DNA from: Macrophomina tecta
Lineage: Eukaryota; Ascomycota; Dothideomycetes; Botryosphaeriales; Botryosphaeriaceae
Length of the DNA stretch: 64,000 bases
Assembly (NCBI GenBank): GCA_024180945.1
Contig: JAKSGN010000003.1
Span: forward strand, 2,542,001-2,606,000
Direction of reading: 5' to 3'
In this document: positions 1 through 11,484 of the stretch, piece after piece
How positions within the stretch are numbered: position 1 is the stretch's first letter
How the letters are laid out: the number at the start of each line of letters is the position of its first letter
The notes under the pieces: generated by a model
Database searches by the model: none
Told to the model about the DNA's origin: nothing
What the model saw: the letters and a program-made list of their open reading frames with translations, nothing else
Made by a program: the position numbers and the translations under genes

Positions 1-945
1 ATCGTCTCCGGTTAGGGTTGCAATGTGGTTCCAGTCACTGTCACGCGTCAATGATTAAACGTGTATGAAATTGCATCATTGCAACTTACCTTTCATGGGG
101 ATATATAGTGATGAGAGCATTGTGAGCTGAGCATCCTCCGAGAGCACCGGCACGTGGGTACCAAATTCCTAGAGGCTCGGAGCCGGCTGGGGGATCATGC
201 CCAACATAGTACTCCCCCGTAGGAGTCTTCCACGTCATCTTCGAGTCTTTTTCCTGCCGTGATTCATTTTTGTAATGACTGACAAAGTAGTCCCAACGCA
301 TAGGCTCATACTCAGTGGATTGCAGCTGGAGCGCTGGTACCTAGTGGTTACTGAGTAAGTTACTCGTTTTTCTATAAATGAGATCTATGTTCTCTTACTT
401 GGTACTGCGTAGCATTACCATGATCATCGCCGGCATCGATCAGAAGGACTGCATTAAGATGGGTTAGCATAACTTTATGGAAAAGTTTTTGTACAATTAT
501 TGCGCGGCGAGAACCCTGGGACCCTTGAAACAGCTGTTCGGACGTGCATTGTATCATCCTTTCTGTTTGCCCGCATTCACAGAGGTTCACCAATCCAACT
601 GCCAGTTTTCACCCGCTTTCTGATGCAGTTTGGATTTAGCCAGCCGAATATACGAGAGAAACACCCACCTTTGTGGCCCGCAATAGCGAGCCTTGCAGCA
701 AGCGGTCCACCTCCCGGCCCGCTTCCTACGACAATGTAGTCATACGCGTCTGAAGAAGTGCTATTCGAAGCATTGACGGCCCTCTTTGGTAGGGTGCCAT
801 GTTGGTACGCGTAATTGACTCCAGAGCGCGGTGCAACACTAGTAGATGGCACTGTCAGCAAAGGTATCAAGCTTCCGCAGAATACGAGGGCTTACAGGGC
901 CGTGGTTGCGGTAGCGAAGAGCACAGGAATAGCAAAGCTTCTCAT
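1..945 (-). CDS. Secreted GMC oxidoreductase, N-terminal part (cut by window edge)
   Basis: FAD-dependent glucose-methanol-choline oxidoreductase, a family of mostly extracellular alcohol, sugar or aryl-alcohol oxidases and dehydrogenases; the substrate cannot be told. I assemble five exons: 945-896, 838-669, 448-399, 340-90 and 37-1, giving 186 codons with all junctions in frame. The start at 945 is chosen because the first exon encodes a hydrophobic signal peptide (MRSFAIPVLFATATTAL) and its GTAAGC donor restores the frame. The FAD-binding Rossmann motif VVGSGPGGGP is near residues 53-62, followed after the 220-bp second intron by VLLIDAG, the usual end of the first beta-alpha-beta unit. 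The GMC signature (PRAGALGGCSAHNALI) is in exon 4. The catalytic C-terminal half lies outside the window. The four introns are 57, 220, 58 and 52 bp; the 220-bp one is long for this genome. Family very sure, exact exons fairly sure. Confidence 0.9.
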
Positions 946-2608
946 TGTGAATGCTTAGGAATAAACGAATGACTTAAACGAGTGACGGTGAGGCAATGCC
1001 CTGAGGCATCAACAGAAGACGCGAGCAGTGCAAAATAAATACCAAGCTCGCGTCACATGCGTCCACGACATTGGAGGCTTGCAGCCTCGCCGCAAATCCC
1101 GCACAGTAGCCTCAATCTCGTAAGGATCAGCTATCCATGCTTGTCGAAGATGAAGCACGAGCCCGGCTCCCTATCATCCCGCGAGGTTGGATTGAGGACG
1201 CAGGGGTGCCAGCCTTACCCGGAAGGGATACCGGCCATAGCGGGCTGGCGCTCACTGGCTGCGGCCAGGCCTTGGAAGGCTCTCCTCTGATATCCTTATC
1301 CATACTCGTCTTCAGATCAAACACGAATAAGGCCGGATTCCGGCTGGAGTGACATGAGTGCCAAGTTTTGCTTGCGAGGGAGAAAACTGCAGAAAGTACT
1401 GTCGACACTGGGCTGATCTACTTTGGCAATTTTCGCTGGCGGAAATAATTACCACGCATGTTCCATCAGTAGGGGTCGCATCACAATATGCATGAACCCC
1501 GGCAAGCACGCCTCGCGTGGACATAGCGGAGAAAGGTAAAACGTTTTCAAGCTGTGGCGTAGTCCGTGCCAAAAACGCTCCTGCAGCGCGAGCGGGATCC
1601 TTCCCGGAATCGGCGATGAGCACTATAAAGCCCTGTTGAATGACTCGCAGTCTCTTCTGCGGCACAGCGGTGTCCGGCTTTGCGGGGCATTTTGGAGACC
1701 GGTGGGTCGGTTGTAAATCTTCCTGGGCGTTAAGTTCAATATTATAAGTAGAGATTACGTTCCGTGTTTTCTATAGCGAAGGGATACGAAAAACCGAAGA
1801 GCTCTGAACTCTATTTGGCATCGTTGGATTCCTTCCATGGGAGCGGCCCCCACACGCGGACGCGGTATTGGGTCCGTGGTGTGCAGGGGCAGGGGCGTCT
1901 TCCCGGGGACACCGCTCTTTATAACCTGGCAGTTGGGCGGGGAATATACTGTTCGGGAACCCAAATCTTGGCAACACTCTTGTCAGTTTAGTGTTTGTCT
2001 GTATAAGCGGTGCAGATCGGCGTATCCAGCCAGCGTATCAAGCACAGACCGTGACCATGACTTCAGCACTTACATGGGCATACAAGCATTCCGATTCCGC
2101 GCTCCTCGCAGCCACACTCACCGCCCGCTGATCCTACTCTCTGAAGCCGTAAATCCCTTATGCGAAGCGCATCGTTCCCAACCCAGAACAATTTTCCGAA
2201 CTTCAATGGGGATGATCTTCGGTCACTTGTGGCACGGAGGCATGTCCGTACTTCGGAGGCTTCATGCCATGCTGACCCCAAACGCGTGTTTAGCCGACGT
2301 TTGAGGCATCAACGGAGCTGCCGACTGCTTGCGTTTTGCTTTTCCGATGACATTCCCCTTTGCTCTGTTACTTGCCATGTCAAAGCTTGACTTCGCCAAG
2401 GGTGGTGGACCTTCCTACATGCCGATGGAGCATCCGGCACTGAATCGCCCCATCGTTCTGAGGATGGCTTAGACTGGGGTGCATCCCTGAAAGCGCGTTG
2501 GTTGTTTCTCCTGAGAATGATGAAATATCTCTCCCGTAATCGGGCGTCCGGATTTGAACCTGAATATCCTTCGGCGGCTCTGCACCTTCGCTGGCCCCAG
2601 TATCCGAG
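946..2608. other. Intergenic region without a recognisable gene
   Basis: Between the divergent GMC oxidoreductase and CFEM receptor genes. It must hold both promoters. Base composition is normal and not RIP-like. Several open frames of 70-155 codons occur on both strands (for example minus strand 1312-1665, plus strand 1837-2304), but none shows a family motif, a convincing start or splice continuity, so I do not call them genes. A small or fast-evolving gene on the minus strand around 1130-1665 cannot be excluded. Confidence 0.5.
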
Positions 2609-4160
2609 ATGCGGTTGCCTTGGTGCTTACTTGCTCTGGCGAGCTGTTTATGCACCTTCGTCCAAGCAGACCTGGCCGACGCGGCTGCGCTTCTGCCGGC
2701 TTGTGGCGTAAGATCTCCTCTGTTCTCAACTTGGACGTCGGCTAACAAGTAGGAAGCTGAAATGCACCATCAAGTCGATTACCGAGTCTTCCTGCTCGGC
2801 TAACAACCAGACATGCATCTGCACCAATGAGGAGCTCATTAGCAGTATCTCAGTCTGTGTGCAGAGCAGTTGCACCATCAGAGAGCAGTTGAGTTCGTCT
2901 TCCGGCTTCTGGTCCACCGTTCGAATACTGATCTTTGTAGCAACCAAAAACGTTTCTGACACTGCGTGTGGGAAGCCCGTGAGGGATGTTTCAAACCTAA
3001 TCGATGGCTTCGGAGTTGGAGGGGGTGTCGTGGCTCTTCTTTTCTTCATAGCCAGAATGGTATCCCGATTCATACTTTCTGGAATACATTTCGGAATGGA
3101 TGACTGTACAATCACCGTGGCCATGGTAGGTATTATACTCACTATAATATTTGTCCAATGCCACTAACTCGTACAGGCATGCCTTGTTGGATTCTCTGCA
3201 TTATCAACCGAACGTGAGTACTGAAGGTCCTCCAGTTTGGATAGTTGCTCACACTATTTAGTGGCAAAGCATGGACTCGGCAAGGACCTCTGGACCATCC
3301 CATTCGACAGTATTACCTACATCCTCAAAGTCAGTACTCAGCATCTACGTGGTGCATATCAAGCTGACCTTTTTGCAGATCTACTACATCGATGAGCTGT
3401 TGTATCTCGTCGTCATCTCCATGACTAAGATCTCAATCCTGTTCTTCTACCTGCGCATCTTCCCCGACAAAGATTTCAGAAAGATTGCGTATGGGGTCAT
3501 GGGAGTAACAGTCGCTTACATGATAGCCTTCCTGCTTGTCTCCGCATTGCAATGCCTGCCAGTACAGGCTGCCTGGTTCCACTGGGATGGGTCTTACCAC
3601 GGCGCGTGCAACAATGTCAATGCTCAAGGCTGGGCCGCCGCCGCCTTCAACATCGCGCTCGACCTCACCATCCTCCTCTTGCCGCTGCGCCAGCTCTCCA
3701 AGCTCGTCATGAGCTGGAAGAAGAAGGCTCAGCTCCTGCTCATGTTCTTGGTTGGTGGATTGTAAGCTCGCGCCCTTGCCGCGAAGTAGGGACTTCCAGG
3801 CTAACCAGCAACAGCGTGACTGTCGTCAGTATCCTCCGACTGGAGACCCTCTTCCACTTCTCCAACAGTTCCAACTTCACGTGGGAGAGCGCGCCCTTCG
3901 GATACTGGAGCACGATTGAGATGGACGTCGGGATCATCTGCGCCTGCATGCCGGCCGTGCAGGCACTGCTGAAGAGAATCTGGCCCACCGTCTTCGGGAG
4001 CACGGTGCAGAACAGCAATGGGACCGGCAAATCGAATGCCTCGGGACGTTCGAATCCTCTTGATTCGCTGTCAAATTCGAAGAATGGGGATACCAAGGAT
4101 TTTGTGCCACTTGTCGAAGTTTCAAGCCTTAGGGATGCGGAAGGAGGAAGAGGTTACTGA
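2609..4160 (+). CDS. CFEM-domain Pth11-like seven-transmembrane receptor
   Basis: Fungal GPCR-like membrane protein of the Pth11 class, thought to sense surface or host cues at the plasma membrane. Seven exons (2609-2707, 2757-2892, 2941-3125, 3177-3213, 3262-3329, 3379-3761, 3815-4160) give 417 aa with every phase consistent. Order: signal peptide (MRLPWCLLALASCLCTFVQA), CFEM domain with the cysteine pattern PACGLKC, CICTNEE, CVQSSC, a TKNVSDTACGKPVRD linker typical of this family, then the membrane domain with conserved DD (HFGMDD), LYLVVISMTKISILFFYLR, QCLPVQAAW and STIEMDVGIICACMP. The tail of about 70 residues is Ser/Asn-rich and hydrophilic. The first intron appears to end at an AAG acceptor (2756) because only this gives the canonical C-x3-C spacing in frame; two nearer AGs would shift the frame. 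Ligand and signalling partner are unknown. Confidence 0.9.
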
Positions 4161-5861
4161 AAGTTGGAGCGGAGTCTGGCACTGCGCATCCTTACGTGAA
4201 CCAAAATGGCGGCTTTTTCGTTAGTTGGCTTTTCTCCTTCTCCTTTTTTCTGCACATAGCAAAATAGTGGTGTAGGGACAGACCTTTTTCTGTTTTTCCT
4301 CTGTATATGAGCTCTGTCGGGCTTATTGGACTGCATCAATTCTGAGGGGCTTCCACGCCATACCTTTGCTAATTTAGATCTTTAAAGCTTTAATCAGAGT
4401 ATAGAAGAGGTGAGTGAGGGGATGAACGATTCCAAAAACGTTGTTGACCAATCGTTTGAACAAGGCGGAAGATTCTCAATTGCAGAGACGAATCATCCAC
4501 GTCAAGCAGCAAACCCTGGGTTGAGCTACGTTGCCTCAAACTTACATAAAACGGTCTGGTCATCCTCATAGTATCGCCATGTTTAGTGTTGACGAACTTA
4601 CAACATCAGCGATGTTTCTGGTTCTTCTGTACAATCGCTGTCCTTTGCGTTCCCCTGATGACGGCTATCCAGACATGCCATCTGCGCGATGAGCAGTGCA
4701 CCTGCCATATCACATGAAGGCTTTTGGAGATTGAACTGCATCAGACTCTATCAGTGGTGGCGAACTAAATCACAATTGTAAAGGCAGTCTGTGCGCTGAC
4801 TTTGACATCTTGGCCGTTTTTAAGCAATAACAGTCAAGAAGACGGCGATTATAAGGCTGAGGATCACGGAAGGTGAAATCGCCAAAACAGCTGACGATCC
4901 CCTACATGTGCGGAGTATTCTGGGACAATGGCAGTCTGTCGTGCCTGTTGGATGCAGATCAGCACAATGGTGATTTTGAGTTTGTCGGCGATTGTGCGAT
5001 CAGTGTTACTGGAACGTGAGCCGGCTTTTCTAAAACGGAAGATAAGTTTTCTCTCAGACCCGTAGGCACCGAGTTGTAACATCTCTTCACGTCTTCCTAC
5101 CACCAGACCGTCTTGTAACTGTTAAAAAAGAGAAGTTCAATCAATGAGCCACAGACACTAAAATTGCGGGTAATGGGGATGATTTGATGTCCATCATTAT
5201 CCACGAACATGCTGATAGATGTCGAAAAGATACTTGTGTTCCCATGCAGCTGTGAAATTTTGGCGGCAATTGCTGGGGTCGCCGTACAAAATTAGAAGTA
5301 CCAAAAGAGGGAAGCGATCGGTCGTGCTCTGACCCTTATCACAAATGCTACAGAACGGAGCTATCGCGGGGTGTGGGGTGGTGGGAGGAGTTCATGTTTT
5401 TGATCAGAGTACTCGCTCAGTAGAGCATTTCCTGGTAGCTGGAAGGAGTGTTTGCGTACTAGAGCATCCTCCGACAAAAACAGCGAAACACATTAGGGAC
5501 GGTAGCACCCCTTCCCACCCAGCGGATCAGCTGAAACGTTTTCTCATTCTGGATCTTTAAGAAGATCTAGTACTCGTTCTCTTCCAGAAAAGCACGACGG
5601 CGAGCAAGCAGGAAAATCATGGCCCTTGTATGTTTATCCGCGAAGCTAAAAACAGGACATCAGCTTACCTTTCATTCTTGTGCGCAGGTCTCATTTCCAC
5701 TAGCTAATAATAATTTTTTTTTTTTTTTTTTTTTTTAGAGAGAGCTAGCGAGGCTCTACGCTCGAATGGGTAGCTCCAGTAGCAGCGGGCCAGCTGCAGA
5801 CAATCAGGGGCACCATGCAGCCCGCTATGCAGCACACTTGACTCCGTCTAGCTACAAAGTC
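4161..5861. other. Intergenic region, no gene seen
   Basis: Lies between the 3' ends of the convergent CFEM receptor and ceramidase genes. Longest frames are about 80 codons and show no motif. It is somewhat AT-rich but keeps CpA and TpG, so it is not RIP-mutated. It carries a long T run near its right end. Confidence 0.5.
5714..5736. repeat. T23 homopolymer
   Basis: An uninterrupted run of 23 T downstream (on the minus strand, an A run) of the ceramidase stop codon, followed by a short GAGAG-rich stretch. It is a likely length-variable microsatellite. I see no flanking duplication that would make it a retroposon tail. Confidence 0.85.
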
Positions 5862-7125
5862 TCAATCCCGCTTCTTATCTGCCTCTCCTAAATATGCATC
5901 AACAGGCCATGCGAACGCCGCATTCTTCCCTTGTTCTCCCCCGTCATCTTCCGTTGTCAAGAACTCCACCACCGCCATGAAGATATACGCACCAACCGCA
6001 GTCAAGACATGCCACCACCCATGCAGCTCCAACAGATACCCCAGCGGCTGCCCGACCGCCCTCCTGACGCCAATCAGCGGCTCGCAGAAATGCATATCCA
6101 CATTCCACAGCGCGTATCCCACAGCCGAAAAAACTGACGATTTCCGACAATCAGCATTGCGCATGGCCCTAAACCCAGCACCAACAAATCACAAACTTAC
6201 GCGCTCCAACCCTCACTAAACTCTTCAGTTTCGCCAATTTCGCGTCACCATCCCCACTCTCCGTTTTCGCCCTGATCCTCCTCTCCCGAACCAGCCTCCT
6301 CGTCTTCCACCAAACCGCCAGCGTCATCCCGCCAAACAGCAAGAAATGCACGAGCAGCTCATCCGTCCAGCAGTGATACGCGGAGAAAACGACGAAGCCG
6401 CCGACCAGCGCGATGCCGAAATTACGACTCCAGGCGGCGGAGCGGCCGGCGGAGTAGGCGCGATGGACGACGAAAGCGGTAGCGAAGATCATGGAGAGGT
6501 CGTCGACTGGGGAGAAAAAAAGCAAAAAAAGCCTTCTTAACCATGTTGCTCCGAAATCGACGTAGTGGAGGAAGCGTCTCCATTCTTTTCCATTTTTTCT
6601 TCTTCTTTTTTTTTTTTTTCCTTTCGGTTGCAGGGGGGTGGGGGGAGATTAAGAGCACAACTTACCCATCTGACCCGAGTACGTCACCGTCGCATGAAAC
6701 GCAGCGGAGCAGATGCCCACGGCGGCGAGGCCGACGTAGGGGAGGCTGAGGAGGGCGGCGTCGGGCCTGCCGCGCAGGCGGCGGATGCCGTGGTATGCGT
6801 ACGTCACTGGGAGGGCTTGTCAGCCGCACGGGAGCACTTGGCGAAGGAAAGGGAGTGGACCATATGCAGCGTTGGTGATGGTGTTGATAAATTCGGCAAT
6901 GTACGGAGTGACGACGTAGTCCTGGCGAAACAACAAGCGTTATGCCCAACGATAGCGAGAGTTGGGTTTTATGGTTCAGTACCTCTTCGCAGAAACTGCA
7001 GGGTGGAAGATTAGCGGGGACTGCGGGAGAGGCGGGAGCTAGGAGACCTACTTGCTCCGTGCTGTGGGCATGAACCAGGCAGGCGTGTGGCCCTCCGCGG
7101 GATACGGGATGCGCAGCGGATTCAT
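5862..7125 (-). CDS. Alkaline ceramidase (YPC1/YDC1/ACER family)
   Basis: Multi-pass ER/Golgi enzyme that hydrolyses ceramide (in yeast phytoceramide or dihydroceramide) to a sphingoid base and a fatty acid. Six exons (7125-7052, 6995-6983, 6921-6861, 6806-6666, 6506-6201, 6133-5862) give 288 aa, normal for the family. Signatures in order: NFCEEDYVVTPYIAEFINT near the N-terminus; CSAAFHAT, with the Ser and His of the metal site; QMVDDLSMIFAT, with the conserved Asp; and LELHGWWHVLTAVGAY, with the two C-terminal zinc-binding His. Several hydrophobic segments span the protein. The start at 7125 matches the usual beginning of fungal homologues (PYP...HT). Exon 2 is a 13-nt microexon, needed to make NFCEED. 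Intron 4 (159 bp) contains A/T homopolymer runs. It lies downstream of and in line with UBC1. Yeast-type substrate preference is unknown. Confidence 0.93.
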
Positions 7126-7894
7126 AGCGTGCCGCTGAAGAATGCCAAAACAAAGCGAGGGGTCGGGGGATGAGGCGGCGGAGAAGGTGGGAATATGCGG
7201 TGGTCGGGGACCGAACGAAAGACTTCGCTTGGAAAGCCGAGCGGAAACGCGTGGTATATAAGCAAGATGGCTGGTGCAGATCGAGGTTGGTGATGTGGCT
7301 GCCTGCAGATGCGGAGCCACCGCACACCACGTCTCGCGCTTTCGCTTCCTGTTCAATCCATCGGCTTGCAGCTTGCCGAGCCGAACACGGAATTCATGTC
7401 ATAACGCAAGCAAACTCAGCATCTAAGAGTCCAGCACGGAGCCGGTGCGGCCTTCCGTGGAAAGAGATGCTAATTTCTTGGGTACTCCGCCTGTGCCTGT
7501 GGGTAGGGCGCAGTGGAAGGAAGTCTGCTTGGTAGCTTCAAGCGAGCATAAAATCCAAATGCTTAGACAGACACGGACAGCCGAGTGCGGACGACCACTT
7601 GAAAAGATGGGCTCTTTTCTGATACGCTATGAAGGCTGCCGCTCAGTGGAATGTACCCAGACGCCGCCGCCCAATTGTAGCAATAGCTCTGCGCTGTGAA
7701 GAAGCAAAAGATTGCAAATGAACCCTTGAGACGCCATGTACCTGGAAGGGGGGAATCAGCTAAACGCCTCGGCCCTCGTTGCCGTATGTTCCCCTCTTTA
7801 TGCATATCCTGGATTTCCGTAGTCATTTCCCACCCGTACTTGTCCCATAAGGAGCACACCGACATGATCACACAATGTCGGGGAAGCATCGAGC
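7126..7894 (-). promoter_or_regulatory. UBC1 3' flank and ceramidase promoter region
   Basis: The 769-bp spacer between two minus-strand genes. A TATATA hexamer at 7255-7260 lies about 130 bp upstream of the ceramidase start and is a possible TATA element. No coding potential is recognisable. Confidence 0.35.
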
Positions 7895-8731
7895 TCACGC
7901 TTCGCCGAACAACCGGGCGGTGATGTCGCCCATGTAGGCTTCCTCGAGCTCATAGTCCTGGCCGTCATTCTTGTCGATGCCGACATACTCGAATGCAGAG
8001 ACGACGCTGTCGACGTCGAAGCCCATGGCCACGAAGCGATCAATGAGGTCCTTGTTGTAGCCGTGGTACCTGCTCCATCGTCAGCGGTTTGCTCGCGTCG
8101 CGGACAGGTGTAAACGTACGCGGCCAGCTTTGCCTTCTCCTCCTGGGCCTTCTGCTCTTCCCGGCGCCTCTTCAGCGTCTCCTGAGTAGCACCACCGCTC
8201 CCGCCCGCAATCTCCTTCTTCGGTGCCCCAGCAAACTTGACCGCCCATTCGCGCGCCTTGTGTTCGAACTCGGCGGGCGACTTGAGCAGCATTCCAGCCA
8301 CTTCAGCGTCCTGGGGGTCCTTCGGCTCGGGGGTGCTAAGGAGCGATTGTAGCGAGATAAGGGCGGATTTGATGGTCAGAACAGGCGACCACGCTTGAGA
8401 GAGGGTATCGAGGCAGATGGCGCCCTAGGTCGCGTAAGCAAGGCCAAGCAAAGGAGGGGGCAAGGCAACGAACCGTCTGCGAGCTGACGTTGGGATGCCA
8501 AATCTTGGTCTCGAACTTCATGACGGGCGGCCGGAAAGGGTAGTCGTTGGGGATCTTGATGTCGACGGCGTACTCGCCGCCCTCGTAGGGCGTATCGGGC
8601 GGGCCTTTGAAAAATCCACGCAGATGGGTCAGGTCGTCGTCGCGGTAGGTGTCAACGCGAATGCCAGAATGCGTATCTTGCTTGATATCTTGGATCTCCT
8701 TGGCGACGCGGCGGGCACGGTTGGAGGCCAT
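7895..8731 (-). CDS. UBC1: Class II ubiquitin-conjugating enzyme E2 with UBA domain (Ubc1 type)
   Basis: E2 enzyme that accepts ubiquitin from E1 and, in yeast, extends K48 chains for proteasomal degradation (cell-cycle APC/C substrates, ER quality control). Three exons (8731-8474, 8424-8120, 8069-7895) encode 245 aa. The start at MASNRARR is chosen because it aligns with the family; an upstream in-frame Met at 9004 would add an unrelated extension. The UBC fold shows [21 protein letters not shown] and KIWHPNVSS, with the active-site Cys in GAICLD (about residue 90) placed directly after the first intron. After a Lys/Glu/Gln-rich linker (around [17 protein letters not shown]) the C-terminal UBA domain reads [19 protein letters not shown] and ends [12 protein letters not shown]. 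Introns are 49 and 50 bp. Divergent to RPT2. Confidence 0.95.
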
Positions 8732-9516
8732 GGCGGCTGGTGGTTGGGTACGAGCGGGGAGATCGGCGGCGAAGGGGGACGCGGCGACAGTGGGCAAAGA
8801 TCGGAGAGCGTGTCTGGTAGAGAGACCGGGGGCGATGCAAAAGCAATATGCGCAAACAGAAGGGCGAAAGTGGGAAAGCGCTCTGGCGGGCGGAGAAGTT
8901 GTGGTCAGCCCGGTACCGTGGTGGCGGGGCTCGCGTACGGCGGGGCCGGGGTAATAAATAGACTCTTGGAGAGACCAGCCACGGCTCTCACGAGAGAATG
9001 GCAATCGACGAGCACGAGGAACGTGCGGGATCTCGTGTTGTTGTGGTTGTAGCGGGCAAGGCTGCGGCGCACGCAGCTGGACGTATGCGGCGGCGGGTCA
9101 ACTCACATGCAAGTGCAATCAGGAAAAACAGAGCGGACAAGGCGAGTCAAGCCTGGGGCGGGCGCCGGCACAGATGTACTGTCTGCTGCGACAGGGCTGT
9201 GGAGATGTTCGACGTGGTCTGCAGCCTGTGGGTTGCAGGACTGTGTCGCACGTCCAATGATGACGGTGGAAGTGGGAGCAGCAGCAAGGTCACGTGCGCC
9301 CCGGTGATGAGCAATGGAGCGTGAGGCTCGAGCGCGTCAAGTCGCCGGCGGTGCAGCTCCAACAGCTCCGACCTGCCATTACAACACCATCGCCCTCGCC
9401 ATCCACCCCAGCCCGACGCCCCCCGCCATCCGCTCCCCGACCCGCCCTTATCTGGGCCGCTCATCAGAACGCAACCCGCTACCTTTCACTTCCGTCCCGC
9501 TTGAGCCGCTGTCATA
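8732..9516. promoter_or_regulatory. Shared divergent promoter region of UBC1 and RPT2
   Basis: A 785-bp intergenic region between the start codons of two ubiquitin-proteasome genes transcribed away from each other. It contains a CACGTG E-box at 9291-9296 and a GGTGGAAGT stretch just before it that only loosely resembles a proteasome-associated control element. I do not see a clear match to the yeast Rpn4 site. Open frames here on both strands are out-of-frame shadows and untranslated leader sequence. Confidence 0.45.
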
Positions 9517-11169
9517 ATGGTGAGTCGCCGCCGTGGCCAGCAGAGCTCAAAGAACCACATGCTGACGTCTGTCTCTAGGGTGCAAATCAGTCTCAAATGG
9601 GCGGTGGTCCGCCCGGCAGCGACAAGGACAAGAAGGGCGATAAGGTGCGTGCCATTCCTCGTCCGCGATGCCGTTTATTGCCGCATCGCCTCCCTCACCC
9701 AAGCGCTAACAGCTTCCCGCTATGCAGAAGGATAAGCCCAAGTACGAGCCCCCGCCGCAGCCCACCACCCGCCTCGGCCGCAAGAAGAAGAAGAACGCCG
9801 GCCCCAACGCAGCCTCCAAGCTCCCCACCGTCTACCCCACCGCCCGCTGCAAGCTGAGGTACCTCCGCATGCAGCGCATCCACGACCACCTGTTGCTGGA
9901 GGAGGAATACGTGGAGAACCAGGAGCAGATTCGGAAAGCCAAGGCTCAAAGCCAGAACAACGCGCCCGCCTCCGCTGGCGGTGATGCCGATGCTATGGAC
10001 AGGAATGCAGATGAGAGGAGTAGAGTGGATGACATGAGAGGCAGCCCGATGGGCGTGGGCAACCTGGAGGAGCTTATCGACGACGACCACGCTATCGTTT
10101 CCTCCGCCACCGGCCCCGAGTACTACGTCTCCATCATGAGCTTCGTTGACAAGGATCTTCTGGAGCCCGGCGCATCCATTCTGCTACACCACAAGTCTGT
10201 CTCCGTCGTTGGTGTGTTGACAGACGACACCGACCCCTCCGTCTCGGTGATGAAGTTGGACAAGGCCCCGACCGAGTCTTATGCCGATATCGGTGGCTTG
10301 GAGTCTCAAATCCAGGAGGTCCGGGAAGCAGTCGAGCTGCCGCTGCTGCATCCCGAGCTGTACGAGGAGATGGGTATCAAGCCGCCGAAGGGTGTTATTC
10401 TCTACGGTTCTCCCGGCACAGGAAAGACACTTCTGGCAAAGGCTGTTGCAAACTCGACAAGCGCAACTTTCCTGCGCATTGTCGGCTCCGAGCTGATCCA
10501 GAAGTACCTTGGTGATGGTCCCAGGCTAGTGCGCCAGCTCTTCCAGGTAAGGCTACACCTGCCAGGCGCCATGACGGCATTGCATGGATTCTGATGTGTG
10601 GAACAGGTCGCTGCTGAAAACGCCCCTTCGATTGTTTTCATCGACGAGATTGACGCTATCGGCACAAAGCGTTACGAGTCGACCTCTGGTGGAGAACGCG
10701 AGATCCAACGTACTATGCTTGAGCTGCTGAACCAGCTTGACGGTTTCGATGACCGCGGCGATGTTAAGGTCATCATGGCCACCAACAAGATTGACACCCT
10801 TGACCCCGCCCTTATCCGTCCTGGTCGTATTGATCGCAAGATTCTCTTCGAGAACCCCGACCGTAAGTCTAGAGGTGCCCGCATCAAGCAAGATCCATTC
10901 GCTGACAAGCGCCCCAAGAAAACACCAAGAAGAAGATCTTCACCCTCCACACCTCCAAGATGTCGCTCAACGAGGACGTCGATCTCGATGAGTTCATCAA
11001 CCAGAAGGACGACCTCTCTGGTGCCGACATCAAGGCTATTTGCTCCGAGGCAGGTCTCATGGCTCTGCGCGAGCGCCGCATGCGCGTCCAAATGGCCGAC
11101 TTCCGTACCGCAAGAGAGCGCGTGCTCAAGACTAAGAACGAAGGCGAGCCCGAGGGTCTTTATCTCTAA
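9517..11169 (+). CDS. RPT2: 26S proteasome regulatory particle ATPase Rpt2 (subunit 4)
   Basis: AAA+ ATPase of the hexameric base of the 19S particle, which unfolds ubiquitinated proteins and gates the 20S core. Five exons (9517-9519, 9579-9644, 9728-10546, 10607-10862, 10919-11169) encode 464 aa. The first exon is only the ATG; splicing gives MGANQS, an N-myristoylation motif known for Rpt2. Next come a Lys-rich N-terminus, a coiled coil (around [20 protein letters not shown]), the OB region, Walker A GSPGTGKT at about 250-257, Walker B IVFIDEID with Asp309-Glu310, and RPGRIDRKI with the arginine finger region. The extreme C-terminus LYL is the HbYX-like gate-opening tail. Introns are 59, 83, 60 and 56 bp. 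Position 2 of the P-loop is Ser where many homologues have Pro or Ala. Confidence 0.97.
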
Positions 11170-11484
11170 GCCATTCTCACGACGTATCGGCAGCTTGTGC
11201 AAGGAGTACGGTGGCGGGTTTGGTCATGAAGAGTTCAACGGCATGGTATGCTTAGACGTGCGCACGGAATCTACTAGATGTACTAATAGGAGCATACTTG
11301 ACGAACTCGGCCTCTACGACATTGCCGTTGATACCTCCGCGTTGATGCAATCGTTTTTGTTCTATGTGAATGCACTGACTCATTGTTCAACGGGAATATC
11401 TATGCTTTTCTGAAGCTGGGCCAAGCAGACTGAAGATTTTTCTTGGGAGGTTTAAGTACTAGGACAACAACACCTTTGATAGGC
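11170..11484. other. RPT2 3' flank
   Basis: The 315-bp spacer between the convergent RPT2 gene and the HET-domain relic. The 3' UTR of RPT2 is expected here. Nothing else is seen. Confidence 0.5.

Noticed and set aside
1312..1665. 117-codon minus-strand frame as a gene
   Set aside because: No recognisable domain, and the neighbouring minus-strand frame (1127-1408) could not be joined to it with a convincing intron.
1837..2304. 155-codon plus-strand open frame
   Set aside because: No family motif, odd composition (Arg/His/Ser-rich), no supporting promoter or splice structure, and it overlaps other equally long frames on both strands.
5345..5560. 71-codon plus-strand frame
   Set aside because: Short, motif-free and without context; treated as chance.
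5714..5736. T23 run as tail of a SINE or processed pseudogene
   Set aside because: No target duplication, no promoter boxes and no recognisable body next to it.
8495..9052. 185-codon plus-strand frame
   Set aside because: Antisense shadow of the UBC1 first exon and its leader; the minus-strand product is unmistakable.
9695..10090. 131-codon minus-strand frame within RPT2
   Set aside because: Antisense of the Rpt2 N-terminal coding region.
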